From Chryseobacterium candidae (GTDB lineage Bacteria > Bacteroidota > Bacteroidia > Flavobacteriales > Weeksellaceae), in assembly GCF_004916905.1 (NCBI RefSeq), contig NZ_SDLV01000025.1, positions 305,145 through 369,144 on the forward strand: a stretch of DNA of 64,000 nt, written 5' to 3'. A program made the position numbers and the translations under genes. Under the pieces are notes generated by a model. It searched no databases, was not told the DNA's origin, and saw nothing but the letters and a program-made list of their open reading frames with translations. Positions 1-7,933 of this stretch are shown here, piece by piece; the first letter of the stretch is position 1, and each line of letters opens with the position of its first letter.

Positions 1-860
1 TCAAAAGATGGATGCGTCAGCTTTTTAGTCATGTGACCATCATTGGTTAATAAGATCACTCCTGTTGTGGAACGATCCAGTCTTCCAACCGGGAAAAGCC
101 TGTACGGAGAAGCATTCGCCACAAGATCCATTACGGTTTTTCTTGCTTTATCATCTTTTGTTGTAGAAATATAACCTTTTGGCTTATTCAAAAGTACATA
201 TACAGGTTTTTCAGGAGTAATACTTTGTCCGTCAAAAACTACTCTGTCTGTTTTCTGTACCTGATATCCCATTTCAGTTACCACCTTTCCGTTTACTTCT
301 ACCAATCCCTGAGTAATCAAATCATCAGCCTCTCTTCTGCTGCAGATTCCGGAATTAGCAATATACTTGTTAAGACGGATGCTGTCTTTATGAACGTCTT
401 TTTCAATTTTGTTCAGCCTTCTTTTCTGTACAAAAGATCTTGTTTTGTCATCATTTCTGTCATCACCGCTGGAAGGTCTTCTTCCGTATTTCAGGCTGCC
501 TCTTTCGTACTTATCTCTTGTATCGAAGTTTTTCCCTCCTCTCTTAGGTTTTCCAAAAGATTTCTTCTCATAGCTCTCACTTTTGTTTGTGATATAAGGT
601 TTTCTTTCAGATTTTGATCCTGAATCATCGTTGGAATTCTCGAAACTGTCTGTATTTCTTTTGAAAGGTTTCTTTTCAAATCTTGAATTGGATCCTTTAT
701 GTTCCGGGCCTTTTTTCCCTCCATCTTTAGAGAAAGGCTTGTTAAAAGGTTTTGATCCTGAAGAATTTCCAGATCTGGAAGCACGAGAATCATCAGAACT
801 TTTCTTGGTTGAAATTCTTGGTCTCTTTGGTCTGTCTGAATTATTATTATCTCTGCTCAT
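1..860 (-). CDS. rRNA pseudouridine synthase (RsuA/RluB family), 3' end outside window
   Basis: The reverse strand from the ATG at 858-860 reads without a stop to the window edge, giving about 286 residues. The first ~150 residues are a low-complexity, Lys/Arg/Ser/Asn-rich tail (it begins MSRDNNNSDRPKRPR). An S4 RNA-binding domain follows (RLNKYIANSGICSRREAD), then the start of the synthase domain with VLLNKPKGYISTT and the catalytic-Asp motif GRLDRSTTG. The family converts a uridine of 16S or 23S rRNA to pseudouridine. The long basic N-terminal extension is common in Bacteroidetes members and may bind RNA (inference). Target specificity (RsuA, RluB, RluE or RluF type) cannot be settled because the C-terminus is missing. 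It diverges from aroB. Confidence 0.9.
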   Translation of the reverse strand, partial: MSRDNNNSDRPKRPRISTKKSSDDSRASRSGNSSGSKPFNKPFSKDGGKKGPEHKGSNSRFEKKPFKRNTDSFENSNDDSGSKSERKPYITNKSESYEKKSFGKPKRGGKNFDTRDKYERGSLKYGRRPSSGDDRNDDKTRSFVQKRRLNKIEKDVHKDSIRLNKYIANSGICSRREADDLITQGLVEVNGKVVTEMGYQVQKTDRVVFDGQSITPEKPVYVLLNKPKGYISTTKDDKARKTVMDLVANASPYRLFPVGRLDRSTTGVILLTNDGHMTKKLTHPSF

Positions 861-915
861 TCTAAAAATTTCTGCAAAGATAGTAATTTAGTTACGAGTT
901 AAAAATTAAGAATCA

Positions 916-923
916 TAACTTTG
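916..923 (+). promoter_or_regulatory. Bacteroidetes -7 promoter motif for aroB
   Basis: TAACTTTG matches the TAnnTTTG -7 consensus of the primary Bacteroidetes sigma factor. It lies 39 bp upstream of the aroB ATG and implies a leader of about 30 nt. No convincing -33 element is visible. Confidence 0.5.
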
Positions 924-961
924 CACTATAGTTTACATTTTAACTTTATATAAAATAGAAG

Positions 962-2008
962 ATGATAACAATATTAAACGATAATTTCTCTCAGCTCAAC
1001 GAGTTTCTTCACGAAAAAACTTTCAGTAAAATTTTCATTCTTGTAGATGAAAACACTCATGAATACTGCCTTCCTGTTCTTTTAGGGAATATGGAAACGG
1101 ATCTTGCATTTGAAATTTTAGAGATTGAGGCTGGAGAGGAAATGAAAAATATTCAGACAGCCAATCAGCTTTGGGAAATTCTTACAGAAATGCAGGCAGA
1201 CAGAAAAGCACTGGTTATTAACCTTGGCGGCGGTGTGATTACGGATATGGGAGGATTTGTTGCATCTACTTATAAAAGAGGAATACAGTTTGTCAATATC
1301 CCTACTACCCTTTTATCAATGTGTGATGCTTCCATAGGCGGAAAAACCGGGATCGATCTGATGCACTATAAAAATATGGTGGGAACTTTTGCTTTCCCTG
1401 AGCAAATCTTTATTTTTCCAAAATTCTTAGAAACACTGCCTTTTAAAGAATTAAGAAGTGGTTTTGCAGAAATGCTGAAACATGGGTTAATTGCTGATAA
1501 AAATCATTGGGATAAGCTGATTCAGATCCGCAAACTGGAAGTGGAAACAGTGTTTCCCCATATTCAGACCTCTATGAATATTAAACAGAATGTTGTAGAT
1601 CAGGATTTCCATGAGCAGAACATCAGAAAAACACTTAATTTCGGGCATACAATAGGACATGCGGTAGAAAGTTTATGTCTTCAGCAGGAAAATCCAATCC
1701 TTCACGGTGAAGCTGTGGCTATGGGAATGATTGCTGAAGCTCATCTTGCTTATCTTGAAAACCTTATTTCTGAAGAAGATTCAAAAATAATCATTGAAAA
1801 CATTCAGAGATACTATCCTTACCTTGATATCAGTGATTTTAAAGATGAAGACATTACGGCTTTATTACTCAATGATAAAAAGAATACAGACCTTAAAATC
1901 AACTTTTCCCTGCTTTCAGGAATAGGTTCATGCCACTATGATCATCAGTGCAGCCAGGAAAACATTCTTGAAGCTATTTCTTTTTATAGAAAATTGAATG
2001 ATGCTTAA
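962..2008 (+). CDS. aroB: 3-dehydroquinate synthase
   Basis: This cytosolic enzyme converts DAHP to 3-dehydroquinate, the second step of the shikimate pathway, using NAD+ and a divalent metal. The 348 residues are close to the family length. The NAD-binding glycine motif is at residues 88-100 (NLGGGVITDMGGFV). PTTLLSMCDASIGGKTGID follows at ~114-132. Metal-ligand segments are visible further on (FAEMLKHGLI, FGHTIGHAVE, LHGEAVAMG). The gene stands alone with its own -7 promoter upstream and a terminator hairpin downstream. Confidence 0.97.
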   Translation: MITILNDNFSQLNEFLHEKTFSKIFILVDENTHEYCLPVLLGNMETDLAFEILEIEAGEEMKNIQTANQLWEILTEMQADRKALVINLGGGVITDMGGFVASTYKRGIQFVNIPTTLLSMCDASIGGKTGIDLMHYKNMVGTFAFPEQIFIFPKFLETLPFKELRSGFAEMLKHGLIADKNHWDKLIQIRKLEVETVFPHIQTSMNIKQNVVDQDFHEQNIRKTLNFGHTIGHAVESLCLQQENPILHGEAVAMGMIAEAHLAYLENLISEEDSKIIIENIQRYYPYLDISDFKDEDITALLLNDKKNTDLKINFSLLSGIGSCHYDHQCSQENILEAISFYRKLNDA

Positions 2009-2046
2009 TAATTTTCACACAACAGTTTCATTTCTTAATACAACTT

Positions 2047-2062
2047 TTGACAAAATTGTCAA
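2047..2062. repeat. 16-bp perfect palindrome between aroB and the outer-membrane array
   Basis: TTGACAAAATTGTCAA is a perfect palindrome. It lies 125 bp upstream of the first sigma-54-like promoter, with a further TTGACAAT at 2107. It could be an operator or an enhancer-binding site, but no equivalent was found upstream of the other array members, so no role is assigned. Confidence 0.4.
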
Positions 2063-2128
2063 TTTAGACAACATCTAAACAAATGTTTATTTAAAAATAT
2101 AATAAATTGACAATCAATTACATAAAAC

Positions 2129-2157
2129 AAAAACCACTTCAACACTAAGTGGTTTTT
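2129..2157 (+). terminator. Terminator after aroB
   Basis: An AAAAACCACTT / AAGTGGTTTTT stem with a 7-nt loop is followed by a T run. It separates aroB from the outer-membrane array. Confidence 0.7.
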
Positions 2158-2186
2158 TTATTGATTTTAATCATAAAAAATATTTT

Positions 2187-2202
2187 TGGCAAGCAATTTG
2201 AA
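2187..2202 (+). promoter_or_regulatory. Sigma-54-like -24/-12 promoter, array copy 1
   Basis: TGGCAAGCAATTTGAA fits the -24/-12 pattern TGGCAC-N5-TTGCW at 5 of 6 -24 bases and at the TTG core. It is 81 bp upstream of the ATG of the first beta-barrel gene. Equivalent sites precede every other copy of the array. Confidence 0.65.
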
Positions 2203-2283
2203 AGATACTCTGCGTTCAACTGAAAATGCTGAACAGTAGTAAAATTTAAAATTAAGAAAGAGTAAAATTAAAAAATTAAAGTT

Positions 2284-2919
2284 ATGAAAAAGTTAATTTT
2301 AGGATTAGCGTTAACTGCAGGAACATTCGCATTCGCTCAACAGACAGGAAATACATCTTCTAATCCGGTAACATTCGGGGTAAAAGGAGGAATGAACGTT
2401 TCTTCACTTTCAAAAGACAGTGGTCTTGATGATCAGAAATCTAAAATTGGATTTAACGCAGGTGTGTTTGCCAACATTCCGTTAGCGGCTTCATTCAGCG
2501 TTCAGCCGGAGGTTCAGTATTCGCAATATGGTAATAAATCAGATTATACTTTTGCAGGAACAAAATATTCAGCTTCTACCAAACTAGATTATATTACGGT
2601 ACCGGTAATGTTCCAGTATAACCTGATCCCTGATTTGTATGTTGAGGCAGGACCAGAATTCGGTTTCATGGTAAGTGCTAAAAACAAGTTCAAAAATGAA
2701 TCTAATGGACAATCAAATACCACTGATAACTACAAAGACAATTTAAATACATTCAACTTTGGTATTGGTCTTGGTGCAGGATATTATTTCACTCCGAACC
2801 TTGGACTTACAGCGAGATATGTAGCAGGTTTAACAGATATCGCAAAAAACAGACCTAGTGGTTCTGATGCAGTGAGAAACAACCTATTTCAGGTAGGATT
2901 AGCTTATAAATTCAAATAA
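2284..2919 (+). CDS. Outer-membrane beta-barrel protein, array copy 1 (PorT/OmpW-like)
   Basis: This 211-residue protein has a Sec signal peptide (MKKLILGLALTAGTFAFAQ) followed by an eight-strand-type outer-membrane barrel of the 'porin family' (OMP_b-brl_2-like). Family landmarks are visible in order: FGVKGGMNVS, FNAGVFANIPL, FSVQPEVQYSQYG, LDYITVPVMFQYN, LYVEAGPEFGFM, FNFGIGLGAGYYFT and ARYVAGLTDI. It ends in FQVGLAYKFK, a C-terminal strand for BAM insertion (with an extra terminal Lys). The specific function of the family is unknown. It is the first of five tandem paralogs, each with its own promoter and terminator rather than one operon. Confidence 0.92.
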   Translation: MKKLILGLALTAGTFAFAQQTGNTSSNPVTFGVKGGMNVSSLSKDSGLDDQKSKIGFNAGVFANIPLAASFSVQPEVQYSQYGNKSDYTFAGTKYSASTKLDYITVPVMFQYNLIPDLYVEAGPEFGFMVSAKNKFKNESNGQSNTTDNYKDNLNTFNFGIGLGAGYYFTPNLGLTARYVAGLTDIAKNRPSGSDAVRNNLFQVGLAYKFK

Positions 2920-2954
2920 GCTGCACATTCACTAACAAATTTTATATTCAATAG

Positions 2955-2987
2955 AAAAGATCAGATTAATTTTTAATCTGGTCTTTT
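2955..2987 (+). terminator. Terminator after array copy 1
   Basis: An AAAAGATCAGATT / AATCTGGTCTTTT stem (one G-U pair) is followed by T's. Confidence 0.65.
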
Positions 2988-3093
2988 TTTATTTTAAAAT
3001 AATAATGAGTTGATAAAGCACTGCAAATACATCCCAAATAGATGATTTATACATTCGTTAAAAACATATAAAGTCTTTATACAAGGGAATTGA

Positions 3094-3109
3094 CGGCATA
3101 TTGTTTGTT
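3094..3109 (+). promoter_or_regulatory. Degenerate sigma-54-like promoter, array copy 2
   Basis: CGGCATATTGTTTGTT keeps GGCA and TTG at the correct 11-bp spacing, but loses T1, C6 and the -12 C. It lies 40 bp upstream of the ATG. It is the weakest of the five sites in the array. Confidence 0.4.
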
Positions 3110-3149
3110 GCTTTCCGAGCGTTAAACAACATAAAAAATAAACTAATCT

Positions 3150-3770
3150 ATGAAAAAGATTTTCCTAAGCCTCACACTTATCGCAGGCACTTTTGCATTT
3201 GCTCAAAGCACTTCAACTTCTACTGATGCTTCTACTCCATTAACATCTTCTTCAAAAATCAAATTTGGTTTGAAAGCAGGCCTTAATGTTTCCAATCTTT
3301 CTAATATGGATATGAATTCAAAAGCTGGATTCTATGGTGGTGCTTTTGTAAACATTCCTGTTTCTAAAGATTTCTCTGTTCAACCGGAAGTATTATATAG
3401 TGCTGCGGGAGCAAAGGAGAAAGGCGGCAGTAATGCAAAACTTAATTTAGAATATCTTTCTGTACCTGTAATGTTCCAATATAAAGCAATTCCAAATCTA
3501 TATGTGGAAGCAGGACCACAATTTAACTTTTTAATTGATGCCAGATTAAAGAAAAGTGCTTCTACCGGTGCTTTAAAAAATGCAACACAATCATTTGATT
3601 TTGGAATCGGATTGGGAGCTGGCTACTATTTTACCAAAAACATTGGGATAAATCTGAGATATAACGCAGGCCTGTCTGATATTGTAAAAACAAAATATCA
3701 ATATGGATATGACAGAGAAGGATCTGTAAAAAATGGGGTATTCCAGGTAGGAGTAAACTACAAATTCTAA
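3150..3770 (+). CDS. Outer-membrane beta-barrel protein, array copy 2
   Basis: This 206-residue protein has a signal peptide (MKKIFLSLTLIAGTFAFAQ), then a short Ser/Thr-rich linker and the same barrel landmarks as its neighbours: FGLKAGLNVSNLS, FYGGAFVNIPV, FSVQPEVLYSAAG, LEYLSVPVMFQY, LYVEAGPQFNFL, FDFGIGLGAGYYFT and NLRYNAGLSDI. It ends in FQVGVNYKF, so the last residue is the aromatic expected of a barrel C-terminal signal. It is closest to copy 3. The promoter upstream is degenerate. Confidence 0.92.
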   Translation: MKKIFLSLTLIAGTFAFAQSTSTSTDASTPLTSSSKIKFGLKAGLNVSNLSNMDMNSKAGFYGGAFVNIPVSKDFSVQPEVLYSAAGAKEKGGSNAKLNLEYLSVPVMFQYKAIPNLYVEAGPQFNFLIDARLKKSASTGALKNATQSFDFGIGLGAGYYFTKNIGINLRYNAGLSDIVKTKYQYGYDREGSVKNGVFQVGVNYKF

Positions 3771-3910
3771 GGCTTTATATAGCTTTTCTCAGTAATTTTT
3801 TATAATTAAAGTGGAGTCGGATTAAAATTAATCCAGCTTTTTTAATACAATAGAAAAATTATTCTTCAAGAAAACACGGTAAATAGTAAATTCAGAGTAC
3901 ATTTTAACTT

Positions 3911-3926
3911 TGGCACGCAGTTTGAT
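3911..3926 (+). promoter_or_regulatory. Sigma-54-like -24/-12 promoter, array copy 3
   Basis: TGGCACGCAGTTTGAT has a perfect TGGCAC -24 element and a TTGAT -12 element. It lies 50 bp upstream of the ATG. Confidence 0.7.
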
Positions 3927-3976
3927 TCCTAATGAAATGTTAAATAAAACTTAAAAACTATTAAAATATAAAACTT

Positions 3977-4564
3977 ATGAAAAAGATTTTTTTAGGTCTT
4001 GCGTTAGTAGCAGGTACTTTCGCTTTCTCTCAGAAGACTTCTACTGCTTCATCTTCTCCAGTTAGATTTGGTGTAAAAGCAGGTCTTAATATCTCTACTA
4101 TTTCTGATAATGACTTCAACTCTAAAGCTGGATTTTACGGAGGAGTATTTGCTAATATTCCAGTGGCTAAGGACTTCTCTTTCCAACCAGAAGTAATGTA
4201 TAGCGGAATGGGCGCAAAGTTTAAAGCAGACAGCGATGCTAAAGCAAACCTAGATTATATCTCTGTTCCTTTAATGCTTCAGTACAATGCTCTGCCTAAT
4301 CTATACCTGGAAGCTGGTCCACAGTTCAGTTTTCTTGTGAATTCAAAATTAAAATATAAATCAAGCTCTACAGATGCCAAAGATGTTTTCAAATCATTTG
4401 ACTTCGGAATTGGTCTTGGAGCTGGATACTATTTCACCCAAAACATTGGAGTTACGGCAAGATATGTTGCAGGTTTAACAGATGTAGCGAAAAACAGACC
4501 AGACCTATCTGAAGACAAAGCTAAAAATGGTGTATTCCAATTTGGTTTAGCTTATAAATTCTAA
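3977..4564 (+). CDS. Outer-membrane beta-barrel protein, array copy 3
   Basis: This 195-residue protein has a signal peptide (MKKIFLGLALVAGTFAFSQ) and the barrel landmarks FGVKAGLNIS, FYGGVFANIPV, FSFQPEVMYSGMG, LDYISVPLMLQYN, LYLEAGPQFSFL, FDFGIGLGAGYYFT and ARYVAGLTDVAKN. It ends in FQFGLAYKF. It is the shortest intact copy, because the loops between strands are short. Copies 1, 2, 3 and 5 differ mainly in loop length, as expected for surface loops under diversifying change. Confidence 0.92.
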   Translation: MKKIFLGLALVAGTFAFSQKTSTASSSPVRFGVKAGLNISTISDNDFNSKAGFYGGVFANIPVAKDFSFQPEVMYSGMGAKFKADSDAKANLDYISVPLMLQYNALPNLYLEAGPQFSFLVNSKLKYKSSSTDAKDVFKSFDFGIGLGAGYYFTQNIGVTARYVAGLTDVAKNRPDLSEDKAKNGVFQFGLAYKF

Positions 4565-4604
4565 TAAATCAATTTAGCTTTTAAAGCAAACCACTAATCA
4601 ATAC

Positions 4605-4630
4605 AAGCCGGATTTAATATAATCCGGCTT
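4605..4630 (+). terminator. Terminator after array copy 3
   Basis: An AAGCCGGATT / AATCCGGCTT perfect 10-bp stem is followed by TTTTT. Confidence 0.75.
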
Positions 4631-4651
4631 TTTTATTGGTCTTAATATTTT

Positions 4652-4667
4652 TGGCAAGAAATTTGCC
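4652..4667 (+). promoter_or_regulatory. Sigma-54-like -24/-12 promoter, decayed array copy 4
   Basis: TGGCAAGAAATTTGCC is a good -24/-12 match. The distance to the decayed reading frame is about 337 bp, against roughly 40-80 bp in the other copies. Confidence 0.6.
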
Positions 4668-4748
4668 TGTAAATTAACTGATTGTACTCTATCCCGGAAA
4701 TTCCCAATTTATGGTTCATGTTTTCATAATGAGTATACTTTGATCCAG

Positions 4749-4770
4749 TTGATATTCAACTGAATATCAA
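4749..4770. repeat. Inverted repeat in the extended leader of copy 4
   Basis: TTGATATTCA and TGAATATCAA form a perfect 10-bp inverted repeat with a 2-nt spacer. It lies in the extra DNA between the copy 4 promoter and its coding remnant. Confidence 0.5.
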
Positions 4771-4894
4771 AATCAAATCTAACTATTACCATTAAACTTT
4801 AACGTGAATTATGCCAGCCAGAATGGCAATTAGAGTATACAACAGAATACTGAAGATATTTTGTTTATCAAAAAGATACATTTTGATTTCAATA

Positions 4895-4932
4895 GAAAAA
4901 GTCAGGTTAATTAGTTTAAGCCTGACTTTTTC
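4895..4932. repeat. 12-bp inverted repeat in the extended leader of copy 4
   Basis: GAAAAAGTCAGG (4895-4906) and CCTGACTTTTTC (4921-4932) form a perfect 12-bp stem with a 14-nt loop. It resembles a terminator and would stop transcription from the upstream sigma-54-like promoter before the coding remnant. Confidence 0.55.
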
Positions 4933-5003
4933 GCTTATTATTTTATCAATTTCTCATTTTATAGCAGGTATTTTGTTGCCGGGAAGGAAATTAAACTTCA
5001 ATC

Positions 5004-5687
5004 ATGATTTTTTTGCAGTACTAGCAATTATGGTTGGCCTCTCTGCCAATGCACAGGAAAAACAACAGGCAAAATCTTCTCCTGTCTCTTTTGGTGTCAA
5101 AACAGGCTTTAATGGTTCTACACTTACCAGAGGAGATGGTTATGAGTATGATAATAATGAAAGTGGGTTTTCACGCCTGAGTGTTTGCGAATATTCCTGT
5201 TTCTGATAAATTCAGCATCCAGCCGAAACTAATTTTCAGCCAGCAGGGATCAAAAACAGAGTACAATTACAGAACAAGTTCAGGAAAATACAGAATAACA
5301 CAACACTATGATTACAGTACGACATTAAATTACCTATCTCTTCCTGTAATGGTTCAATATAATATTCTTCCTAAGCTTTATGTAGAAGCAGGACCTGAAT
5401 TAGGATATCTGCCGGGAGGAAGAACAAAACGAGATTTAACAACTATTGAGACTACCCGAAATTCAGTTACAGTTGATCGTACGGAACATATTTCAAAGAA
5501 TATTTCAACAGGGCTTTTTAAGCGTTTTAATATGGGATTAGGCATTGGTGCCGGATAATATTTTACTGAAAACTTTGGCATAACGGCAAGATTTACGGCT
5601 GGTCTTAGTGAAGTTTACAGATACAACGACGGTGATAAAGTACGAAATAATGCAATTCAGGCTGGAGTTGCAAATCGATTTAAATAG
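5004..5687 (+). pseudogene. Decayed outer-membrane beta-barrel gene, array copy 4
   Basis: The barrel landmarks are all present but broken. The signal-peptide start is damaged: ATG at 5004 is out of frame with FFAVLAIMVGLSANAQ. An extra T in the run 5168-5171 shifts the frame after ESGF. The expected HAGVFANIP has GGA replaced by TGA at 5178-5180. The expected GAGYYFT has TAT replaced by TAA at 5556-5558. After that stop the frame continues through YFTENFGITARFTAGLSE to a normal stop at 5685-5687. Four independent lesions make sequencing error unlikely. The fragments between lesions are not expected to make a functional barrel. Confidence 0.85.
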
Positions 5688-6049
5688 AGATATTTATTAT
5701 TTTCAAAACGGATGCCGGGCTTTAAGAGTCCGGTATTTTTATTTCTATTCTTAAAAAGAACCCGGAACTTCTATTAATTCGTGAAAAATCCAATTCCAGT
5801 TCATTTTTTTTATTATTTCAATTATCAATAATAAAGTGCAATGAGCATTCAACTATTTTCACAAAACATTCATTATACAAAATATTTATTCATCAAAAAG
5901 GGATAAATGGTTTAAAATAAACTTTTCAAAAAACACCTGAAAATCCCTTTAAACAGGCACTCTTCGACTTTGGCAAGCAATTTGCAAAATAATTCGGGTC
6001 TGATTGAGAGATATCCGACACACAAATAGTAAAATTAAAAAATAAAATT
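5688..6049. other. Intergenic region before array copy 5
   Basis: It contains the hairpin 5712-5735 (ATGCCGG / CCGGTAT, one G-U pair) after the pseudogene and the sigma-54-like promoter at 5971-5986. The rest is AT-rich, with nothing recognisable. Confidence 0.6.
5971..5986 (+). promoter_or_regulatory. Sigma-54-like -24/-12 promoter, array copy 5
   Basis: TGGCAAGCAATTTGCA matches 10 of the 11 consensus positions of TGGCAC-N5-TTGCW. It is 64 bp upstream of the ATG. Confidence 0.7.
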
Positions 6050-6757
6050 ATGAAGAAGTTATTTTTAGGATTAGCATTAACTGCTGGTACACTAGCTTTC
6101 GCTCAGGAAACAGAAACTAAAACAGTTAATGCATCACCACTAAAAAAAGATGTACAACCCGTTAGATTCGGAATTAAGGCTGGAGGAAACTCAGCATATT
6201 TCAGCCAGCAAAAGTTTGGAATCAACACTCAGCAACTAGGTTTCCATGCCGGTGCATTTGTTAATATTCCACTTTCAAAACAATTCAGCTTACAGCCTGA
6301 GGTATTATACAACCAAATGGGGGCAAAAGATGTAATCTCATCTACAGAAACTGACAATGGAGTTACGAATGTAAAAACCAAAGTACAGGGCAGAGTAAAA
6401 ATGGATTATATTTCTGTTCCTTTAATGGTTCAGATGAGACCTACTGACAAGTTCTATATTGAGGCAGGACCTGAATTCAGTTATTTCATCAACGGAAAAA
6501 CTAAAGGAGAAACAAGTGTAGCAAGTACTACAGGAGGTGTTACTACAACCACTACAAGTTCTAATACCCAAGATATCGACAAAGATCAGATCAATAAATT
6601 CAATTTCGGATTGGGTCTTGGTTTAGGATATGATATCACATCCAACATCGGTATCAGTGCAAGATATGTAAATAGCTTGACAAAAATTGATAAAAGCAGA
6701 CCAGCAGCTGAAAACAACAACAGAGTGTTTCAGTTAGGCCTGAACTATAAATTCTAA
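6050..6757 (+). CDS. Outer-membrane beta-barrel protein, array copy 5
   Basis: This 235-residue protein is the longest copy. The signal peptide is MKKLFLGLALTAGTLAFAQ. Landmarks are FGIKAGGNSAYFS, FHAGAFVNIPL, FSLQPEVLYNQMG, MDYISVPLMVQM, FYIEAGPEFSYF, FNFGLGLGLGYDIT and ARYVNSLTKIDK, ending FQLGLNYKF. A Thr/Ser-rich loop around residues 155-175 accounts for the extra length. It is more diverged than copies 1-3. Its signal peptide resembles copy 1 most. Confidence 0.92.
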   Translation: MKKLFLGLALTAGTLAFAQETETKTVNASPLKKDVQPVRFGIKAGGNSAYFSQQKFGINTQQLGFHAGAFVNIPLSKQFSLQPEVLYNQMGAKDVISSTETDNGVTNVKTKVQGRVKMDYISVPLMVQMRPTDKFYIEAGPEFSYFINGKTKGETSVASTTGGVTTTTTSSNTQDIDKDQINKFNFGLGLGLGYDITSNIGISARYVNSLTKIDKSRPAAENNNRVFQLGLNYKF

Positions 6758-6803
6758 TTTAGAACCAGTTTTTTAACCGAAGTGCATTAACCCTGCACGC
6801 ATA

Positions 6804-6834
6804 AAATAGCCGGAAGATTTTCTTCCGGCTATTT
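6804..6834. terminator. Bidirectional terminator
   Basis: A perfect 14-bp stem AAATAGCCGGAAGA / TCTTCCGGCTATTT with a 3-nt loop lies between convergent array copy 5 and the glycerophosphodiesterase gene. Confidence 0.8.
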
Positions 6835-6849
6835 ATATTGCAATAAGTT

Positions 6850-7797
6850 TTATTCGAATATTCCCGGATCATCGCTGATGATACCGTCTATTCCCATCTC
6901 TTTTAATTCCTTTAATCTTTCTTTTGTATTGACGGTCCATGGGATTACTTTCATGCCCAATGAATGGCATTCCTGTACTAATTGAGGGGTCACAAGACTA
7001 TGTTCAGGACTGTAAATAGTAGGAGTAAAGCTCAGGAACTTCATATCTCCGGCTACTCCATTCAGGTGATGGGGATACAGGTTGAACTTTTCTACCGGAA
7101 TATTTCTAAAATAAGCCTGCTGCTGAGCCAGCTTTTTATCATCTACCTTTTCCACGAGTAAAGCAGTCATTATTTTAGGATATTCTTTATGAAGGATTTC
7201 CAGCGTTCTCGGGTCAAAAGACTGGATGATCACTCTGTCCTGTATCTTTTTTTCTACAATAATCTTCATCATCAGATCCACAAATTCTTTTGGTTCCGGA
7301 TGAAGAATGTTATCAGAAAAAGGACGTGTCTTTGTTTCTACATTGTAAAAAGGCAGTGGTCTTTTCAATTCACGGGCATAGGTTTCGCAAGTGTCTATTA
7401 CATCTGAAAAAAGAGGTTTCTGAGCTTTCATTTTCTTTTGATCAGGATAGTTATTCAATTTTTTCAATCCCACATCAAAGGTTTTGATCTTTGCGTAAGG
7501 CATTTCATAAATTTTGTAATAAAAACCTGAATCTTTGGGAATGTAAGCTCCATCCGGCTTTGTAACCAGTTCCGGTGAGAGAAAAGCGTCATGAGAAAGA
7601 ATGACTTTTTTGTCCTTCGTTATGGCCAGATCCATTTCCAGGGTTGTCACATTCATTTTCAGAGCATTTTTCATAGCCGGGATTGTATTTTCAGGGTAAA
7701 GGGATTTCCCTCCTCGGTGTGCCTGATTATCGAAAGTCTGTGAAGAATAAAGGTGGGCAAATACCAGAAAAATACCCGTAAAAAGTGCGTGTTTCAT
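6850..7797 (-). CDS. Glycerophosphodiester phosphodiesterase, secreted
   Basis: This 315-residue GDPD-family TIM barrel hydrolyses glycerophosphodiesters to glycerol-3-phosphate and an alcohol. Visible landmarks are an N-terminal signal peptide ending near LYSSQ, the catalytic HRGG (~28-31), YPENTIPA, the metal-binding EMDLAITKD, the second catalytic His in LSHD, and the C-terminal GIDGIISDDP. The signal peptide and lack of a lipobox place it in the periplasm or outside. It is a single gene, convergent with the outer-membrane array. Confidence 0.92.
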   Translation of the reverse strand: MKHALFTGIFLVFAHLYSSQTFDNQAHRGGKSLYPENTIPAMKNALKMNVTTLEMDLAITKDKKVILSHDAFLSPELVTKPDGAYIPKDSGFYYKIYEMPYAKIKTFDVGLKKLNNYPDQKKMKAQKPLFSDVIDTCETYARELKRPLPFYNVETKTRPFSDNILHPEPKEFVDLMMKIIVEKKIQDRVIIQSFDPRTLEILHKEYPKIMTALLVEKVDDKKLAQQQAYFRNIPVEKFNLYPHHLNGVAGDMKFLSFTPTIYSPEHSLVTPQLVQECHSLGMKVIPWTVNTKERLKELKEMGIDGIISDDPGIFE

Positions 7798-7884
7798 ATC
7801 CTGAAGTTTTAATTTGACAAAATTAAAGCTCCATTGTATCCTGAATAATACAGGAATATTAATCTTTTGCTACATTTATAAAGT

Positions 7885-7915
7885 AAAAGAACCAGGCTGT
7901 ACACCCGGTTCTTTT
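7885..7915 (-). terminator. Terminator after purF
   Basis: AAAAGAACC / GGTTCTTTT form a 9-bp stem just downstream of the purF stop on the minus strand. Confidence 0.65.
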
Positions 7916-7933
7916 AGTATTTTAATAAAGAGA

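Noticed and set aside
631..891. Plus-strand frames over the pseudouridine synthase
   Set aside because: They are antisense shadows of the low-complexity N-terminal tail.
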